From assembly GCF_002159975.1 (NCBI RefSeq), contig NZ_NFJR01000006.1, positions 124,001 through 188,000 of the forward strand: a DNA stretch of 64,000 bases, read 5' to 3'. The stretch's first letter is position 1. Each line of letters starts with the position of its first letter. Below, one piece after another: positions 26,140-35,385 of this stretch. Position numbers and translations under genes: made by a program. The stretch is from Barnesiella sp. An22. GTDB lineage: Bacteria > Bacteroidota > Bacteroidia > Bacteroidales > Barnesiellaceae. Below the pieces are notes generated by a model that saw nothing but the letters and a program-made list of their open reading frames with translations, was not told the origin of the DNA and ran no database searches.

Positions 26140-27345
26140 TTACTTTTCCGCGATGTGCAAATCGGTCACTCCGGCCACCTCGGTCGAGCACTCGCCCAAC
26201 CAGCCGTTGAACTGATTGACACCGGTATAGATCTTGATAAAGTCGATGCCCTGCAAATGCACGGGATTGCCCTCGGCATCGACCGCCCAGTCGATTTTGA
26301 AGTTGGACTTTTCGCTGTCGTTGGGGTGGTTGTCGGCATACCCCCAGTCGTAGGCATAGAGCACATAATAGGAGCCGTCGCCGCTCTCGTCGATGGCATT
26401 GTCGGGCAAGCGGGTGCCCTCGAACGTGAGCGTCTCGTCGGAGAGCCACTGCGGGTAATAGGATTGCTTGTGGAAAACGACCTTCGACACGTAGCCGGTC
26501 CCGCCCTGGTTGTCGGTCCAGCGCACATAGGTCGAGTCGGTCACGCTGGTATCGGTACCGGGCACCGGAGTCTTGTTTTCGTCGGGGCGGTAATAGGTGA
26601 TTCCGTAATTTTTCACCGTCTCTTCCTTGTGATATTCACTGCCGGCCAGTTCGTACCACTCGTCATCGGGGAGGCCGTTGCCGTTGACATCGACCGATAC
26701 CATCACGATACCGGGCTCGCTGCTGCCGCCCGATGCGGCAGTGGGTTTGCCCGTGGAGTAGAAGGCATTGCCCAGGACCTTGAAGTCATATTCGCCCGGA
26801 CGGTTGACAATCGTATGGTCGAACCCTACGACAATGTAGCCGCCATAGCCACCCAAGGTCACCATAGTACCGGCATTGTAGGCGAGGCAATCCTCGGCCT
26901 TCTGCCGCATGGACTCCTCGGTGTCGCCCTCGCTATACTCGGGCAGCTCGTTGACAAACTGCCCCGGAGCCGGGCGATACTCATGCACCCGGGTGATGTA
27001 GGGGCTGTAAGCTACCTCCTCCTGGCGGACCACAATCTGCATGAGGTGTTCGACAGGGTTGACCGAGTCGTAGATGTTCAACTTCAGCCAGTAGGTTCCG
27101 GTCTCGTAGGCCACGAAGGTATAGTCGCGGGTGGTGGCCACGAGCGAGTCGACCGCCGTCGATTCGTAGGAGAGCTTCCACTCATAGCGCTCCCCGCTGA
27201 ACTCGGGGTGAAGCGTGAGGCTCTTCATGCGTTCCACCACATAGGTATCGTCGAGTCCCAGCGAAATCATGGCCGGGGAATCGGACTGACAAGCGGCCAG
27301 GAAACCAAGCCACACGATCGACAAAAAGTACAATATCCGTTTCAT
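26140..27345 (-). CDS. Cell-surface lipoprotein of the btuB-btuG operon
   Basis: A 401-residue lipoprotein: signal with lipobox LAAC, cysteine at about 19, followed by an acidic/serine start (QSDSP) as for surface-exposed Bacteroidales lipoproteins. A PKD/Ig-like domain covers about 25-110. The rest has GGYGGYIVVGFDH and VSVDVNGNGLPDDEWYELAG, the latter like calcium-binding DxNxNGxPDD motifs, and ends with TGVNQFNGWLGECSTEV. Proteins of this type recur after btuB/btuG in Bacteroidales. I do not know a proven function; another cobalamin-binding surface component is plausible. It starts 6 bases after the btuG stop. Confidence 0.75.
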   Translation of the reverse strand: MKRILYFLSIVWLGFLAACQSDSPAMISLGLDDTYVVERMKSLTLHPEFSGERYEWKLSYESTAVDSLVATTRDYTFVAYETGTYWLKLNIYDSVNPVEHLMQIVVRQEEVAYSPYITRVHEYRPAPGQFVNELPEYSEGDTEESMRQKAEDCLAYNAGTMVTLGGYGGYIVVGFDHTIVNRPGEYDFKVLGNAFYSTGKPTAASGGSSEPGIVMVSVDVNGNGLPDDEWYELAGSEYHKEETVKNYGITYYRPDENKTPVPGTDTSVTDSTYVRWTDNQGGTGYVSKVVFHKQSYYPQWLSDETLTFEGTRLPDNAIDESGDGSYYVLYAYDWGYADNHPNDSEKSNFKIDWAVDAEGNPVHLQGIDFIKIYTGVNQFNGWLGECSTEVAGVTDLHIAEK

Positions 27346-27351
27346 ATCCTG

Positions 27352-28521
27352 TTAGTTTGTTTTCTTCAAAAAAGCCATGTGCGCCGGTATGTCGCCGGTA
27401 CGCACCTTCCACTTGAGCTTCCCGTCGCGGCCATAGCACAGCAGGTTTCCGCTCGACACATAGTTCTTGGCATCGGTCACGTAGATGTCGCCGTTCTCGG
27501 GGTTTACCTTCAACCCGTAGGGAATCTCGATATCGGTCTCGGTACCGTCCGTGATGAAGTTGTCCGATACCAACCGGCCGGTGCGCACGTCGACAATACC
27601 GTAGGTCACCCGGTTCTCCTGCGATATATCGCTCCAGGCCACGCTGTAGAGGTAGAGCGAGTCGCCGCAAATCTCCATCTCGCTACACGGAATATCGAGC
27701 GTGTCGCTCACCTCCATGCGGCCGGTGCGCTTGTCTTTCTCCAGCACGAAGAGGCGCGAAGGCACCGACTTGTAGTCGCCTCGCGAGGAGACCCACAGCT
27801 TGCCGTAGCGGTCGGCCCTGACACGGTGCAGATTGATTCCCACGGGAATCTTGCGTATCTGGGTCATCGTGGCAATGTCGATGACCGAGACCGTGTAGTC
27901 GTAGTTGGGCTTGCGGTATCCGCCCGAGTTGGCCACATAGATGAGGCCGTCCTGCACCACCAGCTCGTCGGGCTGATAGCCCACCGTCACCTCGGCCGTC
28001 ACCTCGAGGGTGGCCGTATCGACCTGGAAGACGGCGCCGAGCTGGGCGTTCGGGTCGATACCTACCGGCCCCACATAAGACGACACATAGGCGTAGCCGC
28101 CGTCGAAGGCCACATACCGGCAGTTGGGAATATCGACCTGGCCGATACGCTGGCAGGTACGGGCGTCGAGCACCTCGACCTTGTGCGAGCAGTTGATGAC
28201 GGCATAGAGTTTGGAACCGTAAATCTGTATGTCGTTCCCCACGTCGCCCAGCTCCTTGACTACATTGGGGTTACGCTCGGCATAGAGGTTGCGGGCATAC
28301 TGCCCCTGCTCGAAGTCGACAAAGTCGAGCGTACACTTGTTCGACCCCATGTTGCCCTCGTTGAGCAGATAGAACCCGGCAAAGGGCGACTCACGGTCGA
28401 GCATCGGCAACGACTCGTATTCGGTGAGGACAATCACATCGTCCTCCCGGCACGAGGTCATCGATACCAGCATCGCCAGCATCATCCCGATAATTATATG
28501 TAAAATTCTGCCTCTCATCAT
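27352..28521 (-). CDS. btuG: BtuG-like surface lipoprotein (YncE-type beta-propeller, cobalamin capture)
   Basis: A 389-residue lipoprotein with lipobox near TSC (about residue 23) and an acidic start (REDDV). The remainder is a seven-blade-type propeller with recurrent motifs: GFYLLNEGNMGSNKC, GNDIQIYGSKLYAV, YVSSYVGP, QPDELVVQDGLIYVANSGG, NPENGDIYVTDAKNY. This is the pattern of BtuG, the surface protein of Bacteroides that binds B12 with very high affinity and caps BtuB (known for B. thetaiotaomicron). It directly follows btuB, with its ATG overlapping the btuB stop (28518-28521), and shares the upstream cobalamin riboswitch. The next ATG, 28518, is an alternative start. Confidence 0.85.
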   Translation of the reverse strand: MMRGRILHIIIGMMLAMLVSMTSCREDDVIVLTEYESLPMLDRESPFAGFYLLNEGNMGSNKCTLDFVDFEQGQYARNLYAERNPNVVKELGDVGNDIQIYGSKLYAVINCSHKVEVLDARTCQRIGQVDIPNCRYVAFDGGYAYVSSYVGPVGIDPNAQLGAVFQVDTATLEVTAEVTVGYQPDELVVQDGLIYVANSGGYRKPNYDYTVSVIDIATMTQIRKIPVGINLHRVRADRYGKLWVSSRGDYKSVPSRLFVLEKDKRTGRMEVSDTLDIPCSEMEICGDSLYLYSVAWSDISQENRVTYGIVDVRTGRLVSDNFITDGTETDIEIPYGLKVNPENGDIYVTDAKNYVSSGNLLCYGRDGKLKWKVRTGDIPAHMAFLKKTN

Positions 28522-30533
28522 AATTCAATAGCTATGCCAAACCGATAGTTACGCATCGGCATGGGGTAATTGAGCACTACGTCGTAGGCCTGGTCGAACA
28601 GGTTGTTGACCTCAGCCGTCACTTTCAGATTCACAGCTTTGATTTTGAACGACTTCACCAGCGATATGTCGCTCGTGTACCACGGCTGCACATAGTTATA
28701 CTCGATATTCTCCTGCTGGTTGTACCGCTCGCCCACGTAGACAAAGCTGTAGTTGAGGCCCCAATCCTTGTAGGTGAGCCCCAGAATGGCCGAGCCGCTG
28801 TGCCAGGGGATATAGGGTATCTGGTCGCGGTAGTAGTTGTCGCTGGGGTTGGTGATGTCGATGGCCTCCTGATAGGTATACTGCACCTTGGTCATCAGCC
28901 CTATTTCGAGCGGCAGCCGGAAGGTGGCCGTGGCCTGCACGTCGACGCCCCGGATGTCGACCTTCCCCAGGTTGAGCATGGTCCAGCGGAACTGCTGCCC
29001 CTTGGGATAGGCGACAATCTTGTCCTTCACCAGATTGTAATAGGCATCCACACCGGTATGGAATCCCGAGAGGAATCCCGTCTTGGGTGCCACGGCATAG
29101 GTAAAGCCCACGTTGTACTGGGTGGCACTCTCGGGCTTTAGGGCCGAGTTGCCCATATCGGTGTAATAGAGGTCGTTGAAGGTGGGCATGCGGTATATCT
29201 GCTTGTAGAAGGCTCGCAGCACCCAGTTGTATCGCTTGAGCGGCTGGTACGAGAGGAAGACGGCGGGTGTCACCTTGCTCTTGTTGGGAGCCTTGGTCTG
29301 CCCTTCGGCCGTCTCGTCGACCAGCGTAGCCAGCACGCTGGCCTGCATCTTCAGCCGGTCGGCCAGCGAGAAGGCGGTGGCGGCCGAAATCCAGTGGGTG
29401 TAGCGGCTGGCCGAGAGATACTCCGACAGCCCGTTCCACTGCATGTCGTAGGCCACCGACACGTCCCAGTTGCGGAGTATCGAATACTTGTTGGCCAACG
29501 ACACGTAGACCTCGCGCTGCTTGTACTGGTTGTCGACCCGCATCAGCTTGTCGTCGTTGTTCACATAGTGGGTATAATCGAACGCATACTTGGCATTGAC
29601 CTTGAGGCTGTACTTGCGGGTAATATCCTGCTGATAGACGCCTTGCACGAAGGTGTTGCGGTCCCACAACCGCTCGCCGTTGCGCCACACGTTGTTGACG
29701 ATGGCGCCGGGGATACCCCGCTCGGAGCTGTAATGGTAGACGTAGGCTTTCCAAAAACCGTTGGAGAGATAGCCCTGCAGACCGCCCTCGAAACGCACGG
29801 CATCGATGTCGCCGTTTTGCCGGGTAGCCGTGGTGTCGTAGGCCACCTCGCCCGAGGGGGTAACCCGCTTGTAACGGAATTTGTACTTACCGCTCGAGTT
29901 GGTCCACTCGCTGTTGAAGGTCATGCTCACGCTCTCGCTGAGCTTGTATTCGAAGAGCACCGAGGGGTTGACCAAGTCGAACGACCCCGTTTTGAACGAG
30001 GCCTTCAGGTGCGACTTCTCGCCCGGCTTGAACTTGGGCCGACGGGTGGTGAGGTAGATGGAACCGGCCGAGCCGAACTCACGGGCCGACTGGAATATCT
30101 CGCTCTTCTGCCCGTTGTAGAGCGAAATCTCCTCGATGTTCTCGAGCGAGAATTTCCCCAGGTCCACTTGGCCGTTCTGAGCATTGCCCAACTGGATACC
30201 GTTGTAATATACCCCCATGTGGTTGGTACCCATGCTGCGGATGTTGACGGTCTTCAAACCGCCCACTCCACCGTAATCCTTAATCTGAATACCCGAAAAG
30301 TAACGTATGGCATCGGCCACCGAAAAACTGTTGAGAGCCTGTAACTCCTTCCCTGCAAGTTTCTGTGAGGGTATCACCTCGCTATACCGGTTGGCCGTGA
30401 CCATTACCTCGCCCAGCGACCGGGTCTGTATCGAGTCGGTCGACGAAGTCTCATCGGCCCACACCCGCACGGGCAGAGCAGCCAGTACCCCAATCGCACA
30501 CACAAACGATACCCAACGACAAAGTCTTTCCAT
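28518..30533 (-). CDS. btuB: TonB-dependent cobalamin receptor BtuB
   Basis: An outer-membrane receptor of about 671 residues from ATG 30533, where a signal peptide begins (MERLCRWVSFVCAIGVLAAL). An upstream in-frame start at 30662 would read into the riboswitch. The plug domain is seen at about 40-165 (SVADAIRYFSGIQIKDYGG, VNIRSMG, GQVDLGKFSLENIEEISLY). The barrel ends in NYRFGIAIEL, a terminal strand with an aromatic. Length is typical of BtuB-like receptors. The cobalamin riboswitch directly upstream and the coupled btuG gene make vitamin B12 the likely substrate. Energy comes from TonB, not encoded here. Confidence 0.92.
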   Translation of the reverse strand: MERLCRWVSFVCAIGVLAALPVRVWADETSSTDSIQTRSLGEVMVTANRYSEVIPSQKLAGKELQALNSFSVADAIRYFSGIQIKDYGGVGGLKTVNIRSMGTNHMGVYYNGIQLGNAQNGQVDLGKFSLENIEEISLYNGQKSEIFQSAREFGSAGSIYLTTRRPKFKPGEKSHLKASFKTGSFDLVNPSVLFEYKLSESVSMTFNSEWTNSSGKYKFRYKRVTPSGEVAYDTTATRQNGDIDAVRFEGGLQGYLSNGFWKAYVYHYSSERGIPGAIVNNVWRNGERLWDRNTFVQGVYQQDITRKYSLKVNAKYAFDYTHYVNNDDKLMRVDNQYKQREVYVSLANKYSILRNWDVSVAYDMQWNGLSEYLSASRYTHWISAATAFSLADRLKMQASVLATLVDETAEGQTKAPNKSKVTPAVFLSYQPLKRYNWVLRAFYKQIYRMPTFNDLYYTDMGNSALKPESATQYNVGFTYAVAPKTGFLSGFHTGVDAYYNLVKDKIVAYPKGQQFRWTMLNLGKVDIRGVDVQATATFRLPLEIGLMTKVQYTYQEAIDITNPSDNYYRDQIPYIPWHSGSAILGLTYKDWGLNYSFVYVGERYNQQENIEYNYVQPWYTSDISLVKSFKIKAVNLKVTAEVNNLFDQAYDVVLNYPMPMRNYRFGIAIEL

Positions 30534-30656
30534 CGGACTATTTTTTAACAGCCTCGGAGCGGGTTCTTTCGATACAAGTCGGTGTAAACAGACGGACGCG
30601 TGTAGGCCACCCTTCCGCAGATTCACAAGCTCTACCCCCCGAAAGCTAATGACTAA

Positions 30657-30836
30657 AAGCATGGCAGGTCTTCTGACTTACTCCGGTAACCGAGGCCTTC
30701 CCAATCGTCATAATCAGTGGCTTTCAAGTATTCTCGGCACCTCTACGGGAGCTTACAGCAGCGGGACTGTTCGGGATTTTCACCCGATTCCCTTTTCATT
30801 CTACGCCCCGGACGGGGTTTCGAAACCAATGCGTGA
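30657..30836 (-). promoter_or_regulatory. Cobalamin riboswitch 1 (btuB operon)
   Basis: The minus strand carries the conserved AdoCbl riboswitch blocks: AAAAGGGAATCGGGTG, CCCGAACAGTCCCGCTGCTG, GCCACTG, GGGAAGGCCTCGGTTACC and GTCAGAAGACCTGCC. Flanking GCATTGG and CCATGC can pair as the closing stem P1. It lies about 125 bases upstream of the btuB start and should shut the operon when cobalamin is plentiful. Confidence 0.96.
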
Positions 30837-30844
30837 CAAAGGTA
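30837..30844 (-). promoter_or_regulatory. Promoter -7 box of the btuB operon
   Basis: TACCTTTG on the minus strand, immediately upstream of the riboswitch, so the aptamer would start within a few bases of the transcript 5' end. No TTTG at -33. Confidence 0.55.
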
Positions 30845-30954
30845 ACACAAATTATTGATACTGTTCTATTTTTTCTTGGAAATTATTCCAAACCAAACCT
30901 GCACCCCAATCGTTACTTGTGAAAAAAGTATTGATTCGTAATAAAAAATAACGG

Positions 30955-30962
30955 TTATAAAT
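30955..30962 (+). promoter_or_regulatory. Promoter -7 box of the DUF4492-cydAB operon
   Basis: The plus strand has TATAAATTTG ending near 30966; TAAATTTG fits TAnnTTTG, with TTGATTCG about 20 bases upstream. It precedes the DUF4492 ATG by about 65 bases. The rest of the 30,845-31,026 gap is AT-rich and empty. Confidence 0.5.
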
Positions 30963-31026
30963 TTGTATCAATCACAAATTTTACCGAATATTGCGAAAAT
31001 TTTCTTCATCTACATACAATACACTT

Positions 31027-31296
31027 ATGGAAGAAAACCAAACCTTGAAAAACGACAATTTCGTAGTGCGCGTATGGCGATTCTACCTTGAAGGATTCCG
31101 ATCGATGACCTTGGGAAAAACACTTTGGGCAATCATTCTTATCAAACTGTTCATCATGTTTTTTATCCTGCGGCTCTTCTTTTTCCCCAACATTTTGCAA
31201 AAAGAGTTCGATACCGACGAGGAGCGGGCCAATGCCGTCATCGAAAATCTCACCAATACCAATAATTCTCAACAACAACAATCACAGGAGTTATGA
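31027..31296 (+). CDS. DUF4492 small membrane protein, cytochrome bd operon
   Basis: An 89-residue protein from ATG 31027 (MEENQTLKNDNF). It has one membrane helix (LWAIILIKLFIMFFILRLFFF, about 37-58) and a charged, glutamine-rich tail. DUF4492 proteins sit directly before cydA in Bacteroidetes and are thought to be small accessory subunits or assembly aids of cytochrome bd, like CydX in proteobacteria; that comparison is inference from size and position. Its stop codon overlaps the cydA ATG (TTATGA), so translation is coupled. The in-frame extension to 30991 uses a non-ATG start and is unlikely. Confidence 0.85.
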   Translation: MEENQTLKNDNFVVRVWRFYLEGFRSMTLGKTLWAIILIKLFIMFFILRLFFFPNILQKEFDTDEERANAVIENLTNTNNSQQQQSQEL

Positions 31297-32846
31297 ACGA
31301 TCTTTTCACGCTCGTAGACTGGTCGAGGGCACAATTTGCACTCACCGCTATTTATCACTGGCTGTTTGTCCCCCTCACGCTGGGGTTGGGCATAATCGTC
31401 AGTATCATGGAAACCATCTACTACCGTACCGGCGACGAACGATGGAAAACCATTACCAAATACTGGATGACCCTCTTCGGCGTCAACTTCGCCATCGGGG
31501 TGGCAACCGGTATCATTCTCGAGTTCCAGTTCGGTACCAACTGGTCCAATTACAGCTGGTTCGTGGGCGACATTTTCGGGGCGCCGCTCGCCATCGAGGG
31601 CATCATGGCCTTCTTCATGGAGGCGACCTTCATCGCCGTCATGTTCTTCGGCTGGAACAAAGTGAGCAAACGGTTCCACCTGGCTTCGACCTGGCTCACC
31701 GCCATAGGGGCCTCGATTTCGGCGCTGTGGATTCTGGTAGCCAACTCGTGGATGCAATACCCCGTGGGCATGAAGTTCGACCCCGAGACTGCCCGCAACG
31801 TCATGGACGACTTCTGGGCGCTGGTACTCTCGCCGGTAGCTGTCAACAAGTTTTTCCACGCCGTATCGGCCGGCTGGGTGCTGGGCGGCATCTTCGTCGT
31901 GGGCGTGAGTGCATGGTATCTGCTTAAGAATCGCGAAAACTTCCTGGCCAAACAGAGCATCCGCGTGGGGGCCTGGGTAGGTCTGGTGGGGGCTCTCGTC
32001 GTAGCCTACACCGGTGACGGTTCGGCCTATCAGGTAGCCGACAAGCAACCCATGAAACTGGCTGCCATGGAGGGTGTCTACCACGGCAAGGAGGGGCAGG
32101 AGCTTATCGCCTTCGGTATTCTCAATCCGGCCAAGGAGTTCAACAACAACGAGAAGGAGTTTCTCTTCGACATACCTATCCCCAAACTGCTCTCAATACT
32201 GGCTACGCGCCAGGTCGACGGTTTCGTGCCGGGTATCAACGACATCATCGACGGCGGTTACCCCGACAAGAACCTCAAGGGTGAGGAGATTATCGCTCTC
32301 TCGGCTCAGGAGAAGATGGAGCGCGGCCGCCTGGCCATCGCCGCTCTGGCCGACTTCAACACGGCCCGGCAAAACAACGACACCACAGCCATGAACGAGG
32401 CCCGGGCCCGACTCGATGCCAACTACGAATACTTCGGCTACGGCTATGTCGACTCGGTCGAACAGCTCATTCCCCACGTGCCGTTTGTCTTCTACTCGTT
32501 CCACATCATGATTATCCTGGGCGGTTACTTTATCCTCTTCTTCATCCTCGTGCTCATCCTCTCCTACAAAGAGAAACTGCATAACCTCAAATGGATGTTG
32601 TGGGTAGCCATACTCACCATTCCGCTGGGATACGTCTGCCTCGAAGCCGGCTGGATTGTGGCCGAGATGGGCCGCCAACCGTGGGTTATCCAGGACATCA
32701 TGCCTACCTTCGCCGCCATCTCGAAAATCGAGGTAGCCTCGGTACAGACCACCTTCTGGTTGTTTGCCGCACTCTTTACCATCCTGCTCATCGCCGAGGT
32801 GGGTATCATGTTGAAACAAATCAAAAAAGGAACCGAAAAAAAATAA
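31293..32846 (+). CDS. cydA: Cytochrome bd ubiquinol oxidase subunit I
   Basis: A 517-residue integral membrane subunit that carries heme b558, b595 and d and reduces O2 to water with quinol electrons. Seen are QFALTAIYHWLFVPLTLG near the N-terminus with the heme-ligand histidine (about 19), the ANSWMQYPVG loop, FHAVSAGWVLGG with another ligand histidine (about 187), and the C-terminal GWIVAEMGRQPW motif (about 450). The Q-loop region (about 240-370) is long, with inserted charged sequence (KEFNNNEKEFLFDIPIPKLL). It allows gut Bacteroidales to respire or scavenge trace oxygen. Operon: DUF4492-cydA-cydB. Confidence 0.97.
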   Translation: MNDLFTLVDWSRAQFALTAIYHWLFVPLTLGLGIIVSIMETIYYRTGDERWKTITKYWMTLFGVNFAIGVATGIILEFQFGTNWSNYSWFVGDIFGAPLAIEGIMAFFMEATFIAVMFFGWNKVSKRFHLASTWLTAIGASISALWILVANSWMQYPVGMKFDPETARNVMDDFWALVLSPVAVNKFFHAVSAGWVLGGIFVVGVSAWYLLKNRENFLAKQSIRVGAWVGLVGALVVAYTGDGSAYQVADKQPMKLAAMEGVYHGKEGQELIAFGILNPAKEFNNNEKEFLFDIPIPKLLSILATRQVDGFVPGINDIIDGGYPDKNLKGEEIIALSAQEKMERGRLAIAALADFNTARQNNDTTAMNEARARLDANYEYFGYGYVDSVEQLIPHVPFVFYSFHIMIILGGYFILFFILVLILSYKEKLHNLKWMLWVAILTIPLGYVCLEAGWIVAEMGRQPWVIQDIMPTFAAISKIEVASVQTTFWLFAALFTILLIAEVGIMLKQIKKGTEKK

Positions 32847-32855
32847 AGACACACT

Positions 32856-34007
32856 ATGGAACTGAACGAACTATTTTACCAGCACTATTGGTGGTTTCTC
32901 ATCTCGCTGCTGGGCGCAATACTGGTATTCCTGCTCTTTGTGCAGGGCGGACAATCGCTGCTGGCGACCATGGGTAAAAACGAAATTGAAAAGAGCATGA
33001 TGGTCAACTCGCTGGGCCGCAAGTGGGAGTTCACCTTCACCACCCTCGTGGTGTTCGGCGGGGCCTTCTTCGCCTCCTTCCCCCTCTTCTACTCCACCAG
33101 TTTCGGCGGGGCCTACTGGCTGTGGATGGCCATCCTGTTCAGCTTCATCATACAGGCCGTATCGTATGAATACCGTTCGAAGAGCGGCAACTTCCTGGGC
33201 AAAAAGACCTACGACGCCTTCCTCTTTGTCAACGGCGTGGTGGGCCCCCTACTGCTGGGCGTAGCCGTGGGTACCTTCTTCACCGGAGCCGATTTCGTGG
33301 TCGACAAGGCCAACCTCACCACTCCTGGGGCACCGGTCATCAGCAGCTGGACCAACGACTGGAACGGCCTGGAGGCTCTGCTCGACGTGCGCAACCTGTT
33401 GCTGGGCATCACGGTGCTCCTGCTGGCCCGCACACAAGGAGCCCTCTACTTCATGAACAATATCAAGGACGATACCCTCTTCGAACGGGCACGCAAACAG
33501 GTGCTGGTCAACGGCATCGTGTTCGTGCTCTTCTTCCTCTCGTTCGTGGCTGCTACCCTGATGGCTACCGGCTACGAGACCAACCCGCTCACCGGCGAGG
33601 TATTTACCCGGCCCTACAAATATTTCTACAATTTCGTTGAAATGCCGTGGGTAGCCTTCATGTTCCTCGTGGGTGTGGTGCTGGTGCTCTATGCCCTCAT
33701 CCGCTCGGTATTCGGGCAGCACTTCACCCGAGGCATCTGGTTCTCGGGTATCGGCACCGTACTGGTGGTTCTCAGCCTCTTCTTCATCGCCGGCTACAAC
33801 CACACCCCCTACTACCCTTCGGCTGCCGACATGCAGAGCTCGCTCACCATCTGCAACAGCTCGTCGAGCCTCTTCACCTTGAAAACCATGAGCGTAGTAT
33901 CGCTGCTCATCCCCTTTGTGCTGGCCTATATCTTCTACGTATGGCGCGCCATGGACAAAAAGCCCATCACCGCCAGTGAAATGGAAAGCAACGAACACAA
34001 ATATTGA
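32856..34007 (+). CDS. cydB: Cytochrome bd ubiquinol oxidase subunit II
   Basis: A 383-residue membrane protein of eight or nine helices, starting MELNELFYQHYWWFLISLLG. Typical CydB features are the early FLLFVQGGQSL segment, WEFTFTTLVVFGGAFFASFPLFYS, and a helix with NGLEALLDVRNLLLG. It partners CydA in the oxidase; the start is 9 bases after the cydA stop. The operon terminator is at 34024-34061. Confidence 0.96.
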   Translation: MELNELFYQHYWWFLISLLGAILVFLLFVQGGQSLLATMGKNEIEKSMMVNSLGRKWEFTFTTLVVFGGAFFASFPLFYSTSFGGAYWLWMAILFSFIIQAVSYEYRSKSGNFLGKKTYDAFLFVNGVVGPLLLGVAVGTFFTGADFVVDKANLTTPGAPVISSWTNDWNGLEALLDVRNLLLGITVLLLARTQGALYFMNNIKDDTLFERARKQVLVNGIVFVLFFLSFVAATLMATGYETNPLTGEVFTRPYKYFYNFVEMPWVAFMFLVGVVLVLYALIRSVFGQHFTRGIWFSGIGTVLVVLSLFFIAGYNHTPYYPSAADMQSSLTICNSSSSLFTLKTMSVVSLLIPFVLAYIFYVWRAMDKKPITASEMESNEHKY

Positions 34008-34023
34008 TACTTGCGTATTCCCC

Positions 34024-34061
34024 AAAAAGAGCTTACTTTTGCAGAGGTAAGCTCTTTTTTT
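34024..34061 (+). terminator. Terminator of cydAB that contains the next gene's promoter box
   Basis: A 9-bp perfect stem, AGAGCTTAC/GTAAGCTCT (34028-34036 with 34047-34055), is followed by a T run. The sequence TACTTTTG (34035-34042), formed by the end of the stem and the loop, matches the -7 promoter consensus. A TTGC lies about 19-20 bases upstream. Transcription of the YigZ gene could thus begin within the terminator, with a leader of under 20 bases. Confidence 0.75.
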
Positions 34062-34065
34062 GTAT

Positions 34066-34668
34066 ATGGACGACACCTACCTGACCATATCGCGCACCTC
34101 GGAGGGAATTTACAAGGAGAAGATGAGTAAGTTCCTCTCCTTCGCTATCCCCGTGACCACCGTCGACGAGGTGAAGCGTGAGCTCGAAAAATACCAGAAG
34201 GAGTACTACGACGCCCGCCACGTGTGCTGGGCCTACATGCTGGGACACGAGCGCACCCAGTTCCGCTCGAACGACAACGGCGAACCCTCGGGGACGGCCG
34301 GGAAACCGATACTCGGGCAAATCAACTCGGCCAACCTGACCGACATCCTCATCGTCGTGATACGCTACTTCGGAGGCATCAAGCTGGGTACCAGCGGACT
34401 CATCGTGGCCTACCGCGAAGCGGCTGCCGAAGCCATCGCCGCCAACGAAATCGTGGAGCGGCTGGTCGAAGACGAGGTGCAGTTCGGTTTCGAATACCCC
34501 CTGATGAACGAGGTGATGCGTGTCGTCAAGGAGGAGGGGCCAACCATCGTCTCGCAACTCTTCGACATGGACTGCGAGATGACCCTGCGCATACGCCGCT
34601 CCCGCATGGAGAACCTCAAAAACCGGCTGTCGAAAATCGACGGTCTTCACTTTCTAAACGAACCTTAG
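34066..34668 (+). CDS. yigZ: YigZ/IMPACT family protein
   Basis: A 200-residue cytosolic protein from ATG 34066 (MDDTYLTI); the longer frame uses TTG inside the terminator T run. The UPF0029/IMPACT domain covers about 15-125 with family motifs HVCWAYMLG, DNGEPSGTAGKPIL, VIRYFGGIKLGTSGL and AYREAA. A C-terminal DUF1949 ferredoxin-like domain follows. Bacterial YigZ is of unknown function, with suggested links to translation or proteolysis. The following acetyltransferase gene starts 3 bases after the stop. Confidence 0.95.
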   Translation: MDDTYLTISRTSEGIYKEKMSKFLSFAIPVTTVDEVKRELEKYQKEYYDARHVCWAYMLGHERTQFRSNDNGEPSGTAGKPILGQINSANLTDILIVVIRYFGGIKLGTSGLIVAYREAAAEAIAANEIVERLVEDEVQFGFEYPLMNEVMRVVKEEGPTIVSQLFDMDCEMTLRIRRSRMENLKNRLSKIDGLHFLNEP

Positions 34669-34671
34669 CCG

Positions 34672-35307
34672 ATGATGACCGAACAAGAGAAAATGGAGAG
34701 AGGGCAACTGTACGATGCCTCGGCTCCCGAACTGTTGCAAAAACTGTTTGCCACCCGCGATAAACTTTTCGAACTCAACTACCGCCTGCTACCCTCGCAA
34801 ACCGAGGAGCGGGAGCGGCTGCTCCGCGACATTCTGGGCACCACGCCCGAACGGTTCACCATCGTATCGCCCTTCCTGTGCGACTACGGCCACAACATCC
34901 ACGTAGGCAAAAACTTCTTTGCCAACTACAACTGCGTGATGCTCGACGAGGCTCCCATCACCATCGGCGACAACGTGCTCATTGCCCCCAACGTGGGCCT
35001 CTATACCGCCGGCCACCCCATCGACGTGGAGCGTCGCAACCAGTGGCTCGAGTATGCCTGGCCCATCACCATCGGCAACAACGTGTGGATTTGCGGCGGC
35101 GTGACCATCGCCCCCGGCGTAACCATCGGCGACAACAGCATCATCGCAGCCGGCAGCGTGGTGACCGGCGACATCCCGGCCAACGTCATCGCCGGCGGTA
35201 ACCCTTGCCGCGTCATACGCCCCGTCACCGAAGCTGACCGCCAACGCTCCTACGACTGGACCGAAGAGCAGGCTCGACGCACTCAAAAGAAACAAAATCG
35301 AGATTAA
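34672..35307 (+). CDS. Maltose/galactoside O-acetyltransferase-type hexapeptide acetyltransferase
   Basis: A 211-residue trimeric left-handed beta-helix acetyltransferase. The N-terminal maltose-acetyltransferase domain (EKMERGQLYDA, about 6-60) is followed by hexapeptide turns (ITIGDNVLIAPNV, ITIGNNVWICGGVTIAPGVT) and the catalytic-histidine region LYTAGHPID (about residue 113-121). A short basic tail ends it. It would transfer acetyl from acetyl-CoA to a sugar hydroxyl; the natural acceptor is not predictable. ATG 34672 is three bases after yigZ, so the two are co-transcribed. Confidence 0.9.
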   Translation: MMTEQEKMERGQLYDASAPELLQKLFATRDKLFELNYRLLPSQTEERERLLRDILGTTPERFTIVSPFLCDYGHNIHVGKNFFANYNCVMLDEAPITIGDNVLIAPNVGLYTAGHPIDVERRNQWLEYAWPITIGNNVWICGGVTIAPGVTIGDNSIIAAGSVVTGDIPANVIAGGNPCRVIRPVTEADRQRSYDWTEEQARRTQKKQNRD

Positions 35308-35385
35308 ACCCAAACAGGACCGACGGGAGTTTCCGGCTCACACCGGCGCCTCCCATACCCACGGGCATACTCAACCGCCACCGCC

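Noticed and set aside
31286-31290. AGGAG before cydA as a Shine-Dalgarno site
   Set aside because: It is only two bases from the ATG and is part of the DUF4492 coding sequence; the overlap of stop and start explains translation better.
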